A stretch of 64,000 nucleotides of DNA from Bog-159 sp049516155 (GCA_049516155.1 JBEKTJ010000005.1:1-64000), one strand, 5' to 3'. Counted from the first letter of the stretch, positions 1-11,236 are shown. Program-made: numbers and translations. Notes: a model not told the origin generated them from the sequence alone.

Positions 1-928
1 TCATGGCGTACCCCGGCGTGCTCATGGTGGATGACGCGACCATCTTCAAGGCTCTGCAGCAGACTTCCAAAAATGGCGCGCTGATTTGCATGCATGCGGA
101 AAACGGTTCGGTGATTGACGTCATCGTGCAGCAGGCGCTGGCCGCTGGGAAAACGGCTCCCATTTATCACGCTTTGACGCGGCCCACCATTGCTGAAGCC
201 GAGGCCGTCCAGCGCGCGATTGCGATGGCGGAGATGGCGGGGGCTCCGGTGTACATCGTGCACCTTTCGAGCGAAGACGCGCTGAACCAGGTGCGCGAGG
301 CGCGCGATCGCGGCCTGCCGGCGTTCGCGGAAACCTGCCCACAGTACCTGCTGCTATCGATGGACGATCTCGCGCGTCCCGGATTCGAGGGCGCCAAGTA
401 CGTATTCACTCCGCCGCTGCGCGAGAAGCGTCATCAGCCGAAGCTGTGGGACGGGCTGAAGAACGACCACCTGCAAGTAGTGTCCACCGACCACTGTCCG
501 TTCTGTTTCGCCGACCAGAAGTCGCTGGGCAAGGACGATTTCACCAAGATCCCCAATGGCGGGCCGGGCATCGAGAATCGCCTGCAGCTTCTGTATCATT
601 ACGGCGTCAACGAAGGCCGGCTGAGCTTGAACCGCTTCGTGGAACTGGTGTCGACCACCCCGGCACGGCTGTTCGGACTCTATCCGCGCAAAGGGGAACT
701 GGCGCCGGGCAGCGATGCCGATATCGTAATCTGGGACCCGCAACAGGAGCACACCATAGGCGCGGCCACGCATCACATGCGCGTGGATTATTCCATGTTC
801 GAGGGCTTCCGCGTGAGGGGTAACGCGCGCATGGTACTTTCGCGCGGCGAGGTGATCGTAGATGGCGACCGGCACTCGGGGCGCGCCGGCCGCGGCCAAT
901 TTCTGAAGCGCGCCGCACGGGGCGGGGC

Positions 929-938
<10 letters not shown>
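1..938 (+). CDS. Dihydropyrimidinase / D-hydantoinase, C-terminal part
   Basis: This cyclic amidohydrolase opens dihydropyrimidine or hydantoin rings in the cytoplasm. The frame is open to the left edge, so the N-terminus with the first HxH metal site and the carboxylated lysine lies outside. About 311 of a usual 460 residues are visible. The remaining ligands are present: His in CMHAEN, His in YIVHLSS and the catalytic Asp in STDHCPF. The C-terminus has the usual small beta domain (PGSDADIVIWDP). The stop overlaps the GTG start of the NCS1 transporter by 10 bases, which suggests translational coupling and shared work on hydantoin or pyrimidine uptake and breakdown. Family assignment is firm; the exact substrate is not shown by the sequence. 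Confidence 0.93.
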
Positions 939-2344
<1,406 letters not shown>

Positions 2345-2413
2345 TATGCAGGACCTGGAAATCGCCGGAGACTGGTTTGCTGTGGATCAAGAAAGGCGGC
2401 AAGCCACGGCTGG

Positions 2414-2700
2414 CCGAAAAGAGGCAAAATATACTTCACGGCGCTCGACCCGACAGACACCAGCAATCGCTATAGCGCCCTTACGATGGTCGCGCCGTTC
2501 ACATCCACCGTCAGACTGCCTCTCTCGCCCCGACACGTTCTGTTGCCCGCAGATCCTTCCACCGGCCTGACGTTTCCTCGGTGGCGGTCGTCAACCAAGT
2601 TCGGGCGGTAGACCGCAAGCGGCTTATCAAAAAGCTGGGGACGGTCGACGCCTTAGTTCCGGCCCAAGTAATCGTGGATTGCTTCGTGGCGCGGCGGCGG
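2414..2700 (+). pseudogene. Relic of a MazF/PemK-type toxin gene
   Basis: Two adjacent reading frames together spell a degraded MazF/PemK endoribonuclease. From 2414 the frame gives KRGKIYFTALDP, a normal toxin start, but the RPxLVxS section that should follow is missing. The same frame resumes with SNRYSALTMVAPFTSTVR and HVLLPADPSTGL, and is then lost near 2565-2580. The next frame continues the family sequence as VVNQVRAVDRKRLIKKLG. No start codon precedes the first block. The fragment therefore carries an internal deletion and a frameshift and cannot make a full toxin. No antitoxin gene is visible upstream. This is read from the sequence by comparison with remembered family motifs. Confidence 0.72.
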
Positions 2701-2720
2701 GCGTGCTGCACTACTGTCTC

Positions 2721-3125
2721 TCACTCGGCCCTAAGAGCGCGCATGGGGGCGACCCGTAACACGCAAGCGCCTATGCCCAGGGGCTCCACTGCCTCCATCA
2801 GAAATTGCAAGAACCTACCCGAAGCGATCGCGCCCGTTAATCCCACCGCCATGCGCACGGTGATCGGCAGCATGCTTTGCCGCAACAATGCGACCCTCGG
2901 ACGCCCAGGCGAAGCGCCCACCGCGACACGCACACGGATTTCGTGCGTACGCTGGGAGATGGAGTCGGATGCCGCGCCGTAAACTCCGATGGGCGCCAGC
3001 AGCGGGGTTTGGCAAGAGCGCGGTTCAGCCTTTGGCCGAGCGTCATGTCGCTGTACACGGAAATCTGCTGGTCCACCGATTGTATCGTGTCACGGAGCGG
3101 CGGCAGATCGCGCGCGGGCGCGCAG
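2721..3125 (-). pseudogene. Relic of an ADOP/MacB-type ABC transporter permease
   Basis: Reading from 3125 downwards, one frame gives LRDTIQSVDQQISVYSDMT and then LGQRLNRALAKPR, the periplasmic end of acidobacterial ADOP permeases. Near 3000 the frame changes and a hydrophobic block is absent. The new frame continues with GVYGAASDSISQRTHEIRVR, then VAVGASPGR and RQSMLPITVRMAVGLTGAIA, the FtsX-like C-terminal membrane domain. It ends at a stop at 2721. Full ADOP proteins are about 800 residues, so only the last 130 or so remain, with a frameshift and a deletion of roughly 20 codons. It lies tail to tail with the MazF relic, suggesting a local graveyard. The interval 3126-3295 shows nothing recognisable. 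Confidence 0.72.
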
Positions 3126-3295
3126 GGCTCTGTGCCGGCGATCGGAGAGTTTGGCTTCGTTTTCCCTCCTGGGCGGACGGCGCCCCGGCCCCCGCAGCCC
3201 GGCCGTCCTGGCAAGCAGCAAGTGCTGGCCAAGGGCTGGGGCTACGCCATCCTGATACCCGCCATGCAAGCCGACGAGGGCACTGGCCGCCGCAT

Positions 3296-4402
3296 TCACA
3301 TCTTCCCCTCGAACAAAAACACCAGCTCGATCACCAGAATCACCACCACCATCAACTCCAGCACGAAGGCGCGCCCCTGCTGGAACTGGTCCACCATGAA
3401 CTGGTACAAATCGCCGGCCGTGTGCAGCTTTTCGTCCACCAGCCGGCGGTAGTCCGTCACACCTACCTTGCCAGCCGCCAGCCGGTAGACGCGCGCCGAG
3501 TACATATCGCTCAGGAATTTGATCGAATTGTCCATGCGCTCGGTCAACTCGCGCACATCCAGCCGGATGGTGTTCAGCCGCCCCGCCTCCCGCGCGAGAC
3601 GCCAGCGCGCCCGCACGCCCGTGCCCTTGTCAAGCGACCGGTAAACGTCCGCCAGCAGGCGCGTCAGCATATCGTCGTAATAGCGGAACTCGATCAATTG
3701 CGAATTGGCGTACTCCAGCAGTTGCATCACGGGCAGGGCGTCTTCCGGCGTATCGTACACCAGCGCCGCGGTCCAACCGATCACTACCAGATCGTCCGGG
3801 TAATAGGATCGCCGCGATTGCAGGATCTCCATGCGCTCGTCGTCGGCCAGGCGCATCTCTTCGCCGCGCACCACTTGCGCGATCTCGTCGCCACGATCGG
3901 CGATCAATTCGTCTGCCGTGACCGCGCTGCCGTCGCTCTTCATCATCGGGTGGAGCTGGATGATGTAGTAATCCTCCGTCAACCAGTCGGTATATGGTTT
4001 CACCAGGGCCGGATGGGCGCGCGCCAGACTGCGCCGGACACTATCGGCCGCCTGTTTCTCGATCTCCGGCGCCGCAATCGACCGGCTGGACAGACGCATC
4101 AATTCCCGCCAATCGAACTCGAAGGGCAATTGTAGTTCGATCGAAACCACGCCATATTCGTAGTAGTGCATCTGGGCCTGCAGCCGCTCGCCGCTTTCGA
4201 GCAGCAACGGCTCCAGTGACTCGATAACGGGCGGCTTTTCAAACCGTACATATTCAGGAGTGGGCCGCCGAAAGCTGGGCTCACGTCCGGCCGGCTGCGC
4301 TCCCAGGATGGCGCGCAGTTCGTCCAGCTTGATCTCCTCGCACACGTCGTAGAGGAACAACAACCAGAACGTGCCGGAGAGGCGATCGGTGGGCGTGGGC
4401 AT
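3296..4402 (-). CDS. C-terminally anchored membrane protein, DUF155/RMND1-like architecture
   Basis: The 368-residue protein is largely soluble and ends in one hydrophobic helix (VLELMVVVILVIELVFLF) followed by a short basic tail. The middle contains VVIGWTAALVYDTPEDALPV and LLEYANSQLIEFRYYDDML, then a long helical region likely to form coiled coil. This order, a beta-rich front, helical middle and C-terminal membrane anchor, resembles DUF155/RMND1 proteins, but I cannot confirm homology by eye. It starts 17 bases after the stop of the tricorn protease gene on the same strand, so the two probably form an operon. The role is unknown; a membrane partner of the protease is possible. Confidence 0.65.
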   Translation of the reverse strand: MPTPTDRLSGTFWLLFLYDVCEEIKLDELRAILGAQPAGREPSFRRPTPEYVRFEKPPVIESLEPLLLESGERLQAQMHYYEYGVVSIELQLPFEFDWRELMRLSSRSIAAPEIEKQAADSVRRSLARAHPALVKPYTDWLTEDYYIIQLHPMMKSDGSAVTADELIADRGDEIAQVVRGEEMRLADDERMEILQSRRSYYPDDLVVIGWTAALVYDTPEDALPVMQLLEYANSQLIEFRYYDDMLTRLLADVYRSLDKGTGVRARWRLAREAGRLNTIRLDVRELTERMDNSIKFLSDMYSARVYRLAAGKVGVTDYRRLVDEKLHTAGDLYQFMVDQFQQGRAFVLELMVVVILVIELVFLFEGKM

Positions 4403-4419
4403 GGCTCACTCTTACTTCG

Positions 4420-7400
4420 TCACTTCGTCTGATAATTGGGATACTGCGGCCTCTTCAATACGGGCGGCGGATTGTTCCGCAGTTCCTCCATCACCACCTC
4501 GATGGCCTTCTCCAACTGCGGATCGTGCCCCTGCCGCACCGCCGCCGGATCGTATTCCACCTCGATATCCGGTGCAATGCCGTGGTTTTCGATATCGAAG
4601 GTTCCGTTGGGGTTCCAGATCGCAAAGCTGGGCGCCATCACCACACCGCCGTCCATCAGCTCGGGATATCCGGTCAACCCGACCAGCCCGCCCCAGGTGC
4701 GCTCACCGATCAACTTGCCGACACCCGCGCGATGGAAGTACCACGGCATGGCGTCGCCGCCCGAGCCCGCGAATTGATTGATGATCATCACCTTCGGGCC
4801 GAATATCGCACCCTGCGGCTGCATGGAGTCCGCGCCATCGCGCGTCGTGGACACGCTCATCAGTTTGCGCTGTAAATACTCGATGATATCGGTGGCCAGA
4901 TGGCCGCCATGATTGAAACGCTCGTCGACGATGGCGGCGTCTTTATCCACTTGCGCGAAGAAGTAGCGCATGAAGCTGGTGTATCCGCCGAAGCCGGTGT
5001 CGGGCATGTGGATGTACGCCACACGCCCCCCGGTCATCTGATCCACCTTGCGGCGGTTGTCTTCGATCCATGCCAGATGCCGGAGGCCGGCTTCTTCGTC
5101 CACCGGCACCGCCGTCACTTCGCGCGCATTCGCTCCCGTGGGATCCGGACCCACTTTCAGTATCGTGCTCCGTCCGGCGGTGGCTTCGAAGAAGCTATAA
5201 ACATTGTCGGCGGCGCGCACCTCCCGCCCGTTCACCGCTAAAAGATACTCGCCCGCGGTCACGTTCACGCCCGGTTGAGTTAAGGGCGCTTTCAGGTCGG
5301 GATTCCAGTTTTCGCCGTCATACACGCGCGCGAAACGGTAGCGTCCGTTCTCGATCTTGTAGTCCGCCCCGAGCAGCCCTGTCCGTACGTGCTTGACCTC
5401 CGGCCGGTCGCCGCCCCCCAGGAACATATGTCCCACGGTCATGTTGCCCAGCATCTCGGTGAACAGGTAGTTCAGATCGTCGCGCGAGCCCAGGCCGTTG
5501 AGGTACACGCCGTAGCGCTCCTCGGCGGCTTGCAGATCGAGCCCATGATAGTGCGGATCGTAAAAGAATTCGCGCTCGATGCGCCACACTTCGCGGAACA
5601 TCTGTTTCCATTCCGCCTGCGGGTCCACTTTCACTTCCAGATCCTGCGTCTTGAGTGCCTTTTCATTCCCCGGTTTGGGCGGCGGACCGTCAGGACCATC
5701 GGACATCGGCGGCGGATCGGCGATGGTCCATTTGTCGTCCTGTTGGTAAAGCATCTTCTCGCCCGTGAACGACATTTGGAAGTTCTTCACTCCGCCGACG
5801 ATCACGTCCGTCTTGCGCTTGCTCAGATCGAAGCGATGGACCGTGAAAATCGGTGGACCTTGCGGCGAAAACGTTCCTTCGATGGCGTAAACCACTCCCG
5901 CCTTGCCCGCCTCAAGCGCCACATACCGGATGGCCGGCATCGGCAGCGACAGAATACGCTGGCCAATCTTTTCCAGATCGACTTTGACCTCGATCTTGGC
6001 CTCGGCGTTTTCTTTCTTGGTGTCGTCCTTCTTGGCGTCGTCCTTTTTCGGTTCCTCTTTTTTCTTTTCGTCCTTCTTTTCGTCGTCGCTCTCCGGGGCT
6101 AGCGGAGACGCCTCGCTCTTGGCGAGCACAACCAGATACACACTGGCGGTCACTGGCCGCGAAGCGTTCTGGATGTCCGGCTCCATGGCGGGACCGGAAT
6201 TGGTGCTGGCCGTAAAGTACAGGTACTTGCCGTTCTTGTCGAACACCGGACTCTCTGCGTCGCTCATCCCGTCGGTAACCTGGGTGCTCTTGGCGTCCGC
6301 GAGCGAGTAGAGGTAAATCGCCGACATGTGGCTTTTCAGGCTCTTGGAATAGGTCAGCCACTGGCTGTCCGGCGACCAAGCGGGCGCCATGCCGCCACCG
6401 TTGAAATAGTAGTCCGTTTCCACCAGCGCGGGCTTCTTCGCTGCGAGGTCCACGTAAAACAGGTGATCGTGGTTGTCCTGGTAAGCGATCTTCTTGCTGT
6501 CCGGCGACCACCGCGGAGTGGTGTAGAACGCCTTGCCTAGCGGTATCTTCATCACTTCACCCGTGCCGTCCTGATTGCGGACATGCAACGCGTACTCGCC
6601 CGACTCGTCCGAAAGGTAAGCGATGCTCTGCCCATCGGGCGACCACACCGGCTCACGCTCCATCGCCGCGATGCTGTTGGTGAGGTTGCGCGGATCGCCC
6701 TTATCGGCCGGTACAGTCAGGATTTCCCCGCGTGCCTCGAACACCGCGCGCAAGCCATTCGGCGAGACATCGGCGTTCCGCAGCCGCTTGGCGACGTTCA
6801 CGAAGTGTGGCCGCAGTTCGGGTAGATCGCCCGCCAGGGTCACGGACACCGACTTGGCTTGCCCCGTCTTCAGATCGTACAGGTGCAGTTCACCGAACTG
6901 CTCGTACACGATGGCGCCCGGCCCCGCGGAAGCCGACTTGAAATCCAGTCCATGGTTGTCGATGGCGCGGGTGACCGTGTTCGTCTTGGTGTCGTAATAG
7001 AACAACGTCACCGGACCTTCCCGGTCGGAGAGAAAATAGACGCGCTCGCCGACCCACATGGGGTTGAAGTCGTTGGAGTTATCCCGAGGGACCTTGACGA
7101 TGCTCGAATCCGCGAGGTTGGCGATCCAGATTTTGCGGGTTTGCCCGCCGCGATAGCGCTTCCATGCCTCCTGCCACTGAAACAGCGGGACGTAAGCCAG
7201 GTGCGAGCCGTCGGCCGAGTACGTTCCCTCCAAGGCGATGGGCAGCGGCAGCTCCTCGGGCAAGCCGCCGCCTTCCACCGGCAACGTGTATAGCCTGGCG
7301 CCATCGTTGGGAATGGCGCGGGAGGAGACGAATAGCACACGCTTGCCGTCCGGCGTCCAGCCTACTGCTTCGTCCCGCCCGGGGTGATAGGTCAGCCGCC

Positions 7401-7689
7401 TGGGTACGCCGCCCGCCGCTGGCAATACGAACACGTCCACGTTGCCGTCATATTCGCCAGTGAAGGCGATCAGCGATCCATCCGGCGAGAACACCGGGTC
7501 GGTTTCCACTCCGGGGCCCGCAGTGAGCCGCTTGGCCTCGCCCCCGTCGCGTGGAACGGACCATAAGTCTCCGGCGTAGGAAAACACGATCTGGGTCCGG
7601 CTAAGCGCGGGATTCCGCAACAGAAGATGGGCGGTCTGCGCGTAGGCGAATGGCATCAAGAGGAGAACCAAACATACGATTCGATACAT
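4420..7689 (-). CDS. Tricorn-type S41 serine protease, secreted
   Basis: This is a large peptidase of about 1089 residues with a signal peptide (MYRIVCLVLLLMPFAYAQ). I chose the ATG at 7689 because it starts that signal; a longer reading from 7734 adds 15 basic residues before it. Residues 20-530 are WD40-like beta-propeller repeats (FSPDGSLIAFTGEYDG, WSPDGQSIAYLSDE). A very charged Lys/Glu linker covers about 530-565. The C-terminal half has the tricorn core, a PDZ domain and the S41 domain with the nucleophile in AGSGGDAMPWYF and a downstream IENHGIAPDIEV. Bacterial tricorn homologues degrade peptides; export to the periplasm is inferred from the signal. It is followed at 17 bases by a membrane protein gene. 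Confidence 0.93.
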   Translation of the reverse strand: MYRIVCLVLLLMPFAYAQTAHLLLRNPALSRTQIVFSYAGDLWSVPRDGGEAKRLTAGPGVETDPVFSPDGSLIAFTGEYDGNVDVFVLPAAGGVPRRLTYHPGRDEAVGWTPDGKRVLFVSSRAIPNDGARLYTLPVEGGGLPEELPLPIALEGTYSADGSHLAYVPLFQWQEAWKRYRGGQTRKIWIANLADSSIVKVPRDNSNDFNPMWVGERVYFLSDREGPVTLFYYDTKTNTVTRAIDNHGLDFKSASAGPGAIVYEQFGELHLYDLKTGQAKSVSVTLAGDLPELRPHFVNVAKRLRNADVSPNGLRAVFEARGEILTVPADKGDPRNLTNSIAAMEREPVWSPDGQSIAYLSDESGEYALHVRNQDGTGEVMKIPLGKAFYTTPRWSPDSKKIAYQDNHDHLFYVDLAAKKPALVETDYYFNGGGMAPAWSPDSQWLTYSKSLKSHMSAIYLYSLADAKSTQVTDGMSDAESPVFDKNGKYLYFTASTNSGPAMEPDIQNASRPVTASVYLVVLAKSEASPLAPESDDEKKDEKKKEEPKKDDAKKDDTKKENAEAKIEVKVDLEKIGQRILSLPMPAIRYVALEAGKAGVVYAIEGTFSPQGPPIFTVHRFDLSKRKTDVIVGGVKNFQMSFTGEKMLYQQDDKWTIADPPPMSDGPDGPPPKPGNEKALKTQDLEVKVDPQAEWKQMFREVWRIEREFFYDPHYHGLDLQAAEERYGVYLNGLGSRDDLNYLFTEMLGNMTVGHMFLGGGDRPEVKHVRTGLLGADYKIENGRYRFARVYDGENWNPDLKAPLTQPGVNVTAGEYLLAVNGREVRAADNVYSFFEATAGRSTILKVGPDPTGANAREVTAVPVDEEAGLRHLAWIEDNRRKVDQMTGGRVAYIHMPDTGFGGYTSFMRYFFAQVDKDAAIVDERFNHGGHLATDIIEYLQRKLMSVSTTRDGADSMQPQGAIFGPKVMIINQFAGSGGDAMPWYFHRAGVGKLIGERTWGGLVGLTGYPELMDGGVVMAPSFAIWNPNGTFDIENHGIAPDIEVEYDPAAVRQGHDPQLEKAIEVVMEELRNNPPPVLKRPQYPNYQTK

Positions 7690-7810
7690 AAACACCAGTA
7701 TCGCGCGGGACGGGCTTGCGCGTTTTGCCGGCACGCTGCGTCTTCAATTGTTGGACCCATTGGCGCCCCATGACGTGGCGCACGCACTCGTGCGTGCCGC
7801 GTTGGCACTC
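7690..7810. promoter_or_regulatory. Divergent promoter region between tricorn and lipase genes
   Basis: The 121 bases between the two chosen start codons must hold promoters for both directions. I do not recognise a clear sigma-70 box pair or an operator palindrome here. Both neighbours encode exported hydrolases, so co-regulation is possible but unproven. Confidence 0.3.
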
Positions 7811-10800
7811 ATGCCGACGCCCACTATCGCCGCGCTGATGCTATGGGGCGGCGTGTGTTCTGCTGCCGGGATCCCCCTAGCTTTCCAGCAAAGCCGGTAC
7901 GAAATGCGGGTGGGCGAATCCGTACAGATTGTGGCGCAGCAAGAGACACTCGATTTCCTACTGAACGCCAAAAAACTGCGGGTGGATCTGGATGGCGTCG
8001 GCGCGAGCTTGGTGGCTGGGCCTAACCGGACACGCGACCAGGTGCGATTGGCCGCGCCGCTGCGCCTCAGCCCCGGCGAGTATACGGCTACATTCTCCGC
8101 TACCAGCGCAACGGGCGAGGTGCGGACCGTTCGATTGGACATTGTCCTGAAGCCCAGGCAGCAGGTACCCACCGGCTTCTCCCGGCCCCCCGTGGTTCTA
8201 TTGAACGGATGGGAAACGGGCTTCACCGGAGTGTGCGACACAACTACCTCGTCGGATACCTTCGGCAACCTTGCCGACTACCTGGTATCCGACGGAGTGC
8301 CGATCGTGTATTACTTCGATAACTGCGCTGTGGACCCTAACGATACCATTGAAGGGATAGCCGCCTATCTGGCCACTTACTTGAATAGCATCCAATACAC
8401 CAATGGCCAGCAAGTGCCGCAGGTGGATTTGGTTGCATTCAGTATGGGCGGCTTGATCGCCAGGGCCTATCTGGCAGGACTGCAACCTAGCGAGATCGCC
8501 ACTCCGCCGGCCACCACCCTGGTGCGCGACCTGATCTTGATCGCCACGCCAAACTTCGGCTCTTTCGTGGCAGGCAACTATTTGGCTTATCTCGGTACCG
8601 GGACGCAGAGTGCCGAACTGGTGCCGGGCAGTTCGTTCTTATGGAACCTGGCAACCTGGAACCAGCGCGGCGACGATCTCCGCGGAGTGAATGCGTTGGC
8701 AATTGTGGGTAACGCCGGACCCTACCTGGCAAGTCTGTCGGCGACCACTCAACTTAACAACGCCAGTGACGGGCTGGTCTCGGAAACCAGCGCCGCGCTA
8801 GGTTTCGCTTTGCTGAGTTCTACGCCGACCCAAGTTGTTCCCTACTGCCACGTGGACCCCTCTGCTTTCACGAATACAACCATGGGAACGTTCGACTGCG
8901 ATGCGGTGGGAATCGCGAACGTAACCGACGACACGCAGGAGACCGGCGTCATCGTCCGCTCTTTTCTGGCCGGCAATACCGATTGGGAATCCGTCGGCGT
9001 AACGGCCGCCAACGATCCTTGGTTGTCCATTGATGGCGGGCTGTTTTTCGGAATGGAGAGCCAGACCGCCACATACGTGACCGATCTGACCGCGGTCGCG
9101 TGGGGAAGCAGCGTTGTGCTGACCGAAGGCGGCGACAGCGACGTCATATATTACACGGACTTCGTCAGTGGTTCGGGCGACTTTGTGGCGAGCAGCACGT
9201 CGCTCGGCACGGTGGACTGCGGCGGCCCGTTAACCGCGCCTGTAGGTTACTTCGTGGCAGCGCGTTGCAAGATCGATACGGCGATTTACGAGGTCGGCCC
9301 GCTGAGCGGAGCGCCGGGGCGGATCGTGAATTCGGGCGCCACGATCACTATCACTGGTAATGATTTTGGGGACCAGTGTGGCAGTTGCCAGGTGGTGGCG
9401 ATCCCCGTGAATTCCACCGCTCAAACGGCATTGGAAGTGTCGTCGTGGACGAATACGTCGATTTCGGCGGTGCTGCCCGCATCGCTGACCGGGCTGCTCA
9501 CCATTCAAGTGACTGCCACGCCGGGAACGGATGCCATCACCATCATGGCGGCGGCGCCAACCGCTGTATTAGCGGCATCGCCATCCAGCCTGTCATTCGC
9601 TTACACGGCGGGTGGCACGGTTCCCGCGGCGCAGAACTTATCCGTCACCAATGGCGGGAGCGGGACACTTACGTGGACCGTCACATCAAACCAGACATGG
9701 CTGAGCGCATCCCCAGCTTCCGGCACGGCGCCATCGACGATTGCCGTATCCGTTGCGCCGGCATCACTCGCCGCCGGAAGCTACAGCGGCATTGTGACGA
9801 TAACGTCGTCCGGCGCGTCCAATAGCCCGTTAACGGTCGCGGTGGCGCTGACGGTGACTGCGGGGGCAGCATCGCTCACCGCCGCTCCGCAGTCGATGAC
9901 GTTCGCTTATACCGCGGGTGGCGCGATTCCAGCCCCGCAAAGCGTATCCATTGGCAGTGTGGGCAGCGGCACACTCACTTGGACCGCCACGTCGAGTCAG
10001 TCGTGGCTGAGTGCGTCGCCGGCCTCGGGCACGGCGCCTGCGGCGCTTTCCGTGTCTGTCTCGCCCGCGGCACTGGGTCCGGGGACCTACACCGGCACTA
10101 TTCAGATAAGCGCTCCGGGCGCGTCCAACAGCCCCTTGACGGTCGCGGTGACGCTGACGGTGGCGCCTTCCATGGCGACGCTGGCGGTGACTCCGCAGGC
10201 GCTGAGCTTCGCGTATACCTACACGGCTGGCGGCGCGCCTCCGGCTCCTCAAAGTATTGCGATTACCATCGGCGGCTCCGGCGCGCTGGCATGGAGCGTG
10301 GTGTCTAGCGCGTTCTGGGCCAGCGCGTCTCCGGCGTCCGGCACGGCGTCGGCGACACTCTCAGTGTCCGTAAATCCCGCTAATCTGGCGGCAGGCACTT
10401 ACACCGGCAACCTGCAGATCGTCACCACGGTCAGTACGGCCTCCGTGGCGATCACACTCGTGGTGAAAGGCACGCAGCCGGCCGGAACTATCACGGGCGT
10501 GGCGAACGGCGGAAGCTTTGCACTCGGCTTCGCATCGGCCACATGGGTTTCCATTTTCGGTACGGGCCTGTCCGCGAGCACTGTGAGTTGGAGCGCCGGT
10601 AACTTCGCCAATGGTATGCTGCCGGCGTCACTCAACGGAGTGACGGTCGCCATCAACGGAATTCCCGCGTATGTGGAATACATCAGCCCGAGTCAAATCA
10701 ATGTCCTGGCGCCCGACGATCCAACTACCGGCGTCATACAGGTGCAGGTGACCGTGGCCGGACAGGCCAGCAACACCTTCACGGCGCAGAAGCAGCAGTT

Positions 10801-11194
10801 TGCGCCGGCGTTCTTTACCTTGGACAACGGCAAGTATGTGGCGGCGGAACATGCCAATTACAGCCTTCTGGGCGCTCCTGGACTGATCGCGGGCGTCACC
10901 ACCACGCCGGCCCAGCCCGGTGAAACCATTTTGTTGTATGGCACAGGATTTGGTCCCACCACTCCGCCCCTGCCTACGTCGAATCTCGTCACTACGGCCG
11001 AGCCGCTGGCGAACGCAGTTACGATTACCATCGGCGGCGTGGCGGCGAACGTGGAATTCGCTGGCTTGGTGGAATCGGGACTCTATCAGTTCAATGTGAC
11101 GGTGCCATCGAGTCTGCCGAGCGGCGATGCGACAGTGCTGGCGTCCATCGGCGGCGTCGAAAGCCAGACCGGCCTATTGGTCACCATCCAGTAG
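7811..11194 (+). CDS. Secreted lipase-like alpha/beta hydrolase with BACON repeats and Solibacter-type C-terminal domain
   Basis: The protein has about 1127 residues. The ATG at 7811 starts a signal-like sequence (MPTPTIAALMLWGG); a TTG at 7748 is less convincing. After an Ig-like front comes an alpha/beta hydrolase with VVLLNGWETG and the nucleophile elbow AFSMGGLIARAYL near residue 211, as in PGAP1-like lipases. Next is an IPT/TIG-like domain (GATITITGNDFG), three BACON-like repeats and a final 215-residue domain with WVSIFGTGLS and SPSQINVLAPDD, which matches the Solibacter C-terminal family TIGR03437. BACON domains bind carbohydrate or mucin in known cases. The enzyme is probably exported and acts on an ester or lipid; its substrate is unknown. 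It is divergent from the tricorn gene. Confidence 0.88.
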   Translation: MPTPTIAALMLWGGVCSAAGIPLAFQQSRYEMRVGESVQIVAQQETLDFLLNAKKLRVDLDGVGASLVAGPNRTRDQVRLAAPLRLSPGEYTATFSATSATGEVRTVRLDIVLKPRQQVPTGFSRPPVVLLNGWETGFTGVCDTTTSSDTFGNLADYLVSDGVPIVYYFDNCAVDPNDTIEGIAAYLATYLNSIQYTNGQQVPQVDLVAFSMGGLIARAYLAGLQPSEIATPPATTLVRDLILIATPNFGSFVAGNYLAYLGTGTQSAELVPGSSFLWNLATWNQRGDDLRGVNALAIVGNAGPYLASLSATTQLNNASDGLVSETSAALGFALLSSTPTQVVPYCHVDPSAFTNTTMGTFDCDAVGIANVTDDTQETGVIVRSFLAGNTDWESVGVTAANDPWLSIDGGLFFGMESQTATYVTDLTAVAWGSSVVLTEGGDSDVIYYTDFVSGSGDFVASSTSLGTVDCGGPLTAPVGYFVAARCKIDTAIYEVGPLSGAPGRIVNSGATITITGNDFGDQCGSCQVVAIPVNSTAQTALEVSSWTNTSISAVLPASLTGLLTIQVTATPGTDAITIMAAAPTAVLAASPSSLSFAYTAGGTVPAAQNLSVTNGGSGTLTWTVTSNQTWLSASPASGTAPSTIAVSVAPASLAAGSYSGIVTITSSGASNSPLTVAVALTVTAGAASLTAAPQSMTFAYTAGGAIPAPQSVSIGSVGSGTLTWTATSSQSWLSASPASGTAPAALSVSVSPAALGPGTYTGTIQISAPGASNSPLTVAVTLTVAPSMATLAVTPQALSFAYTYTAGGAPPAPQSIAITIGGSGALAWSVVSSAFWASASPASGTASATLSVSVNPANLAAGTYTGNLQIVTTVSTASVAITLVVKGTQPAGTITGVANGGSFALGFASATWVSIFGTGLSASTVSWSAGNFANGMLPASLNGVTVAINGIPAYVEYISPSQINVLAPDDPTTGVIQVQVTVAGQASNTFTAQKQQFAPAFFTLDNGKYVAAEHANYSLLGAPGLIAGVTTTPAQPGETILLYGTGFGPTTPPLPTSNLVTTAEPLANAVTITIGGVAANVEFAGLVESGLYQFNVTVPSSLPSGDATVLASIGGVESQTGLLVTIQ
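9563..10470 (+). repeat. Three tandem BACON-domain coding repeats, about 300 bases each
   Basis: The lipase gene carries three consecutive units starting near 9563, 9873 and 10173. Each encodes the pattern LSFAYTAGG, PAPQ, GTLTW, SWLSASPASGTA, SVSP, GTYTG and a closing VAVTLTV. The third unit has two extra residues (AYTYTAGG) and a diverged middle. DNA similarity is high enough that slippage or recombination between units would be plausible. Confidence 0.82.
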
Positions 11195-11236
11195 GACGGG
11201 CCTCGGGCCTGTCGTTCGCTATCATAAATAGCGGAT

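Noticed and set aside
2888..4135. 415-residue open frame on the plus strand
   Set aside because: Runs through the permease relic and the reverse of the membrane protein gene; no motif, His/Gln/Arg-rich.
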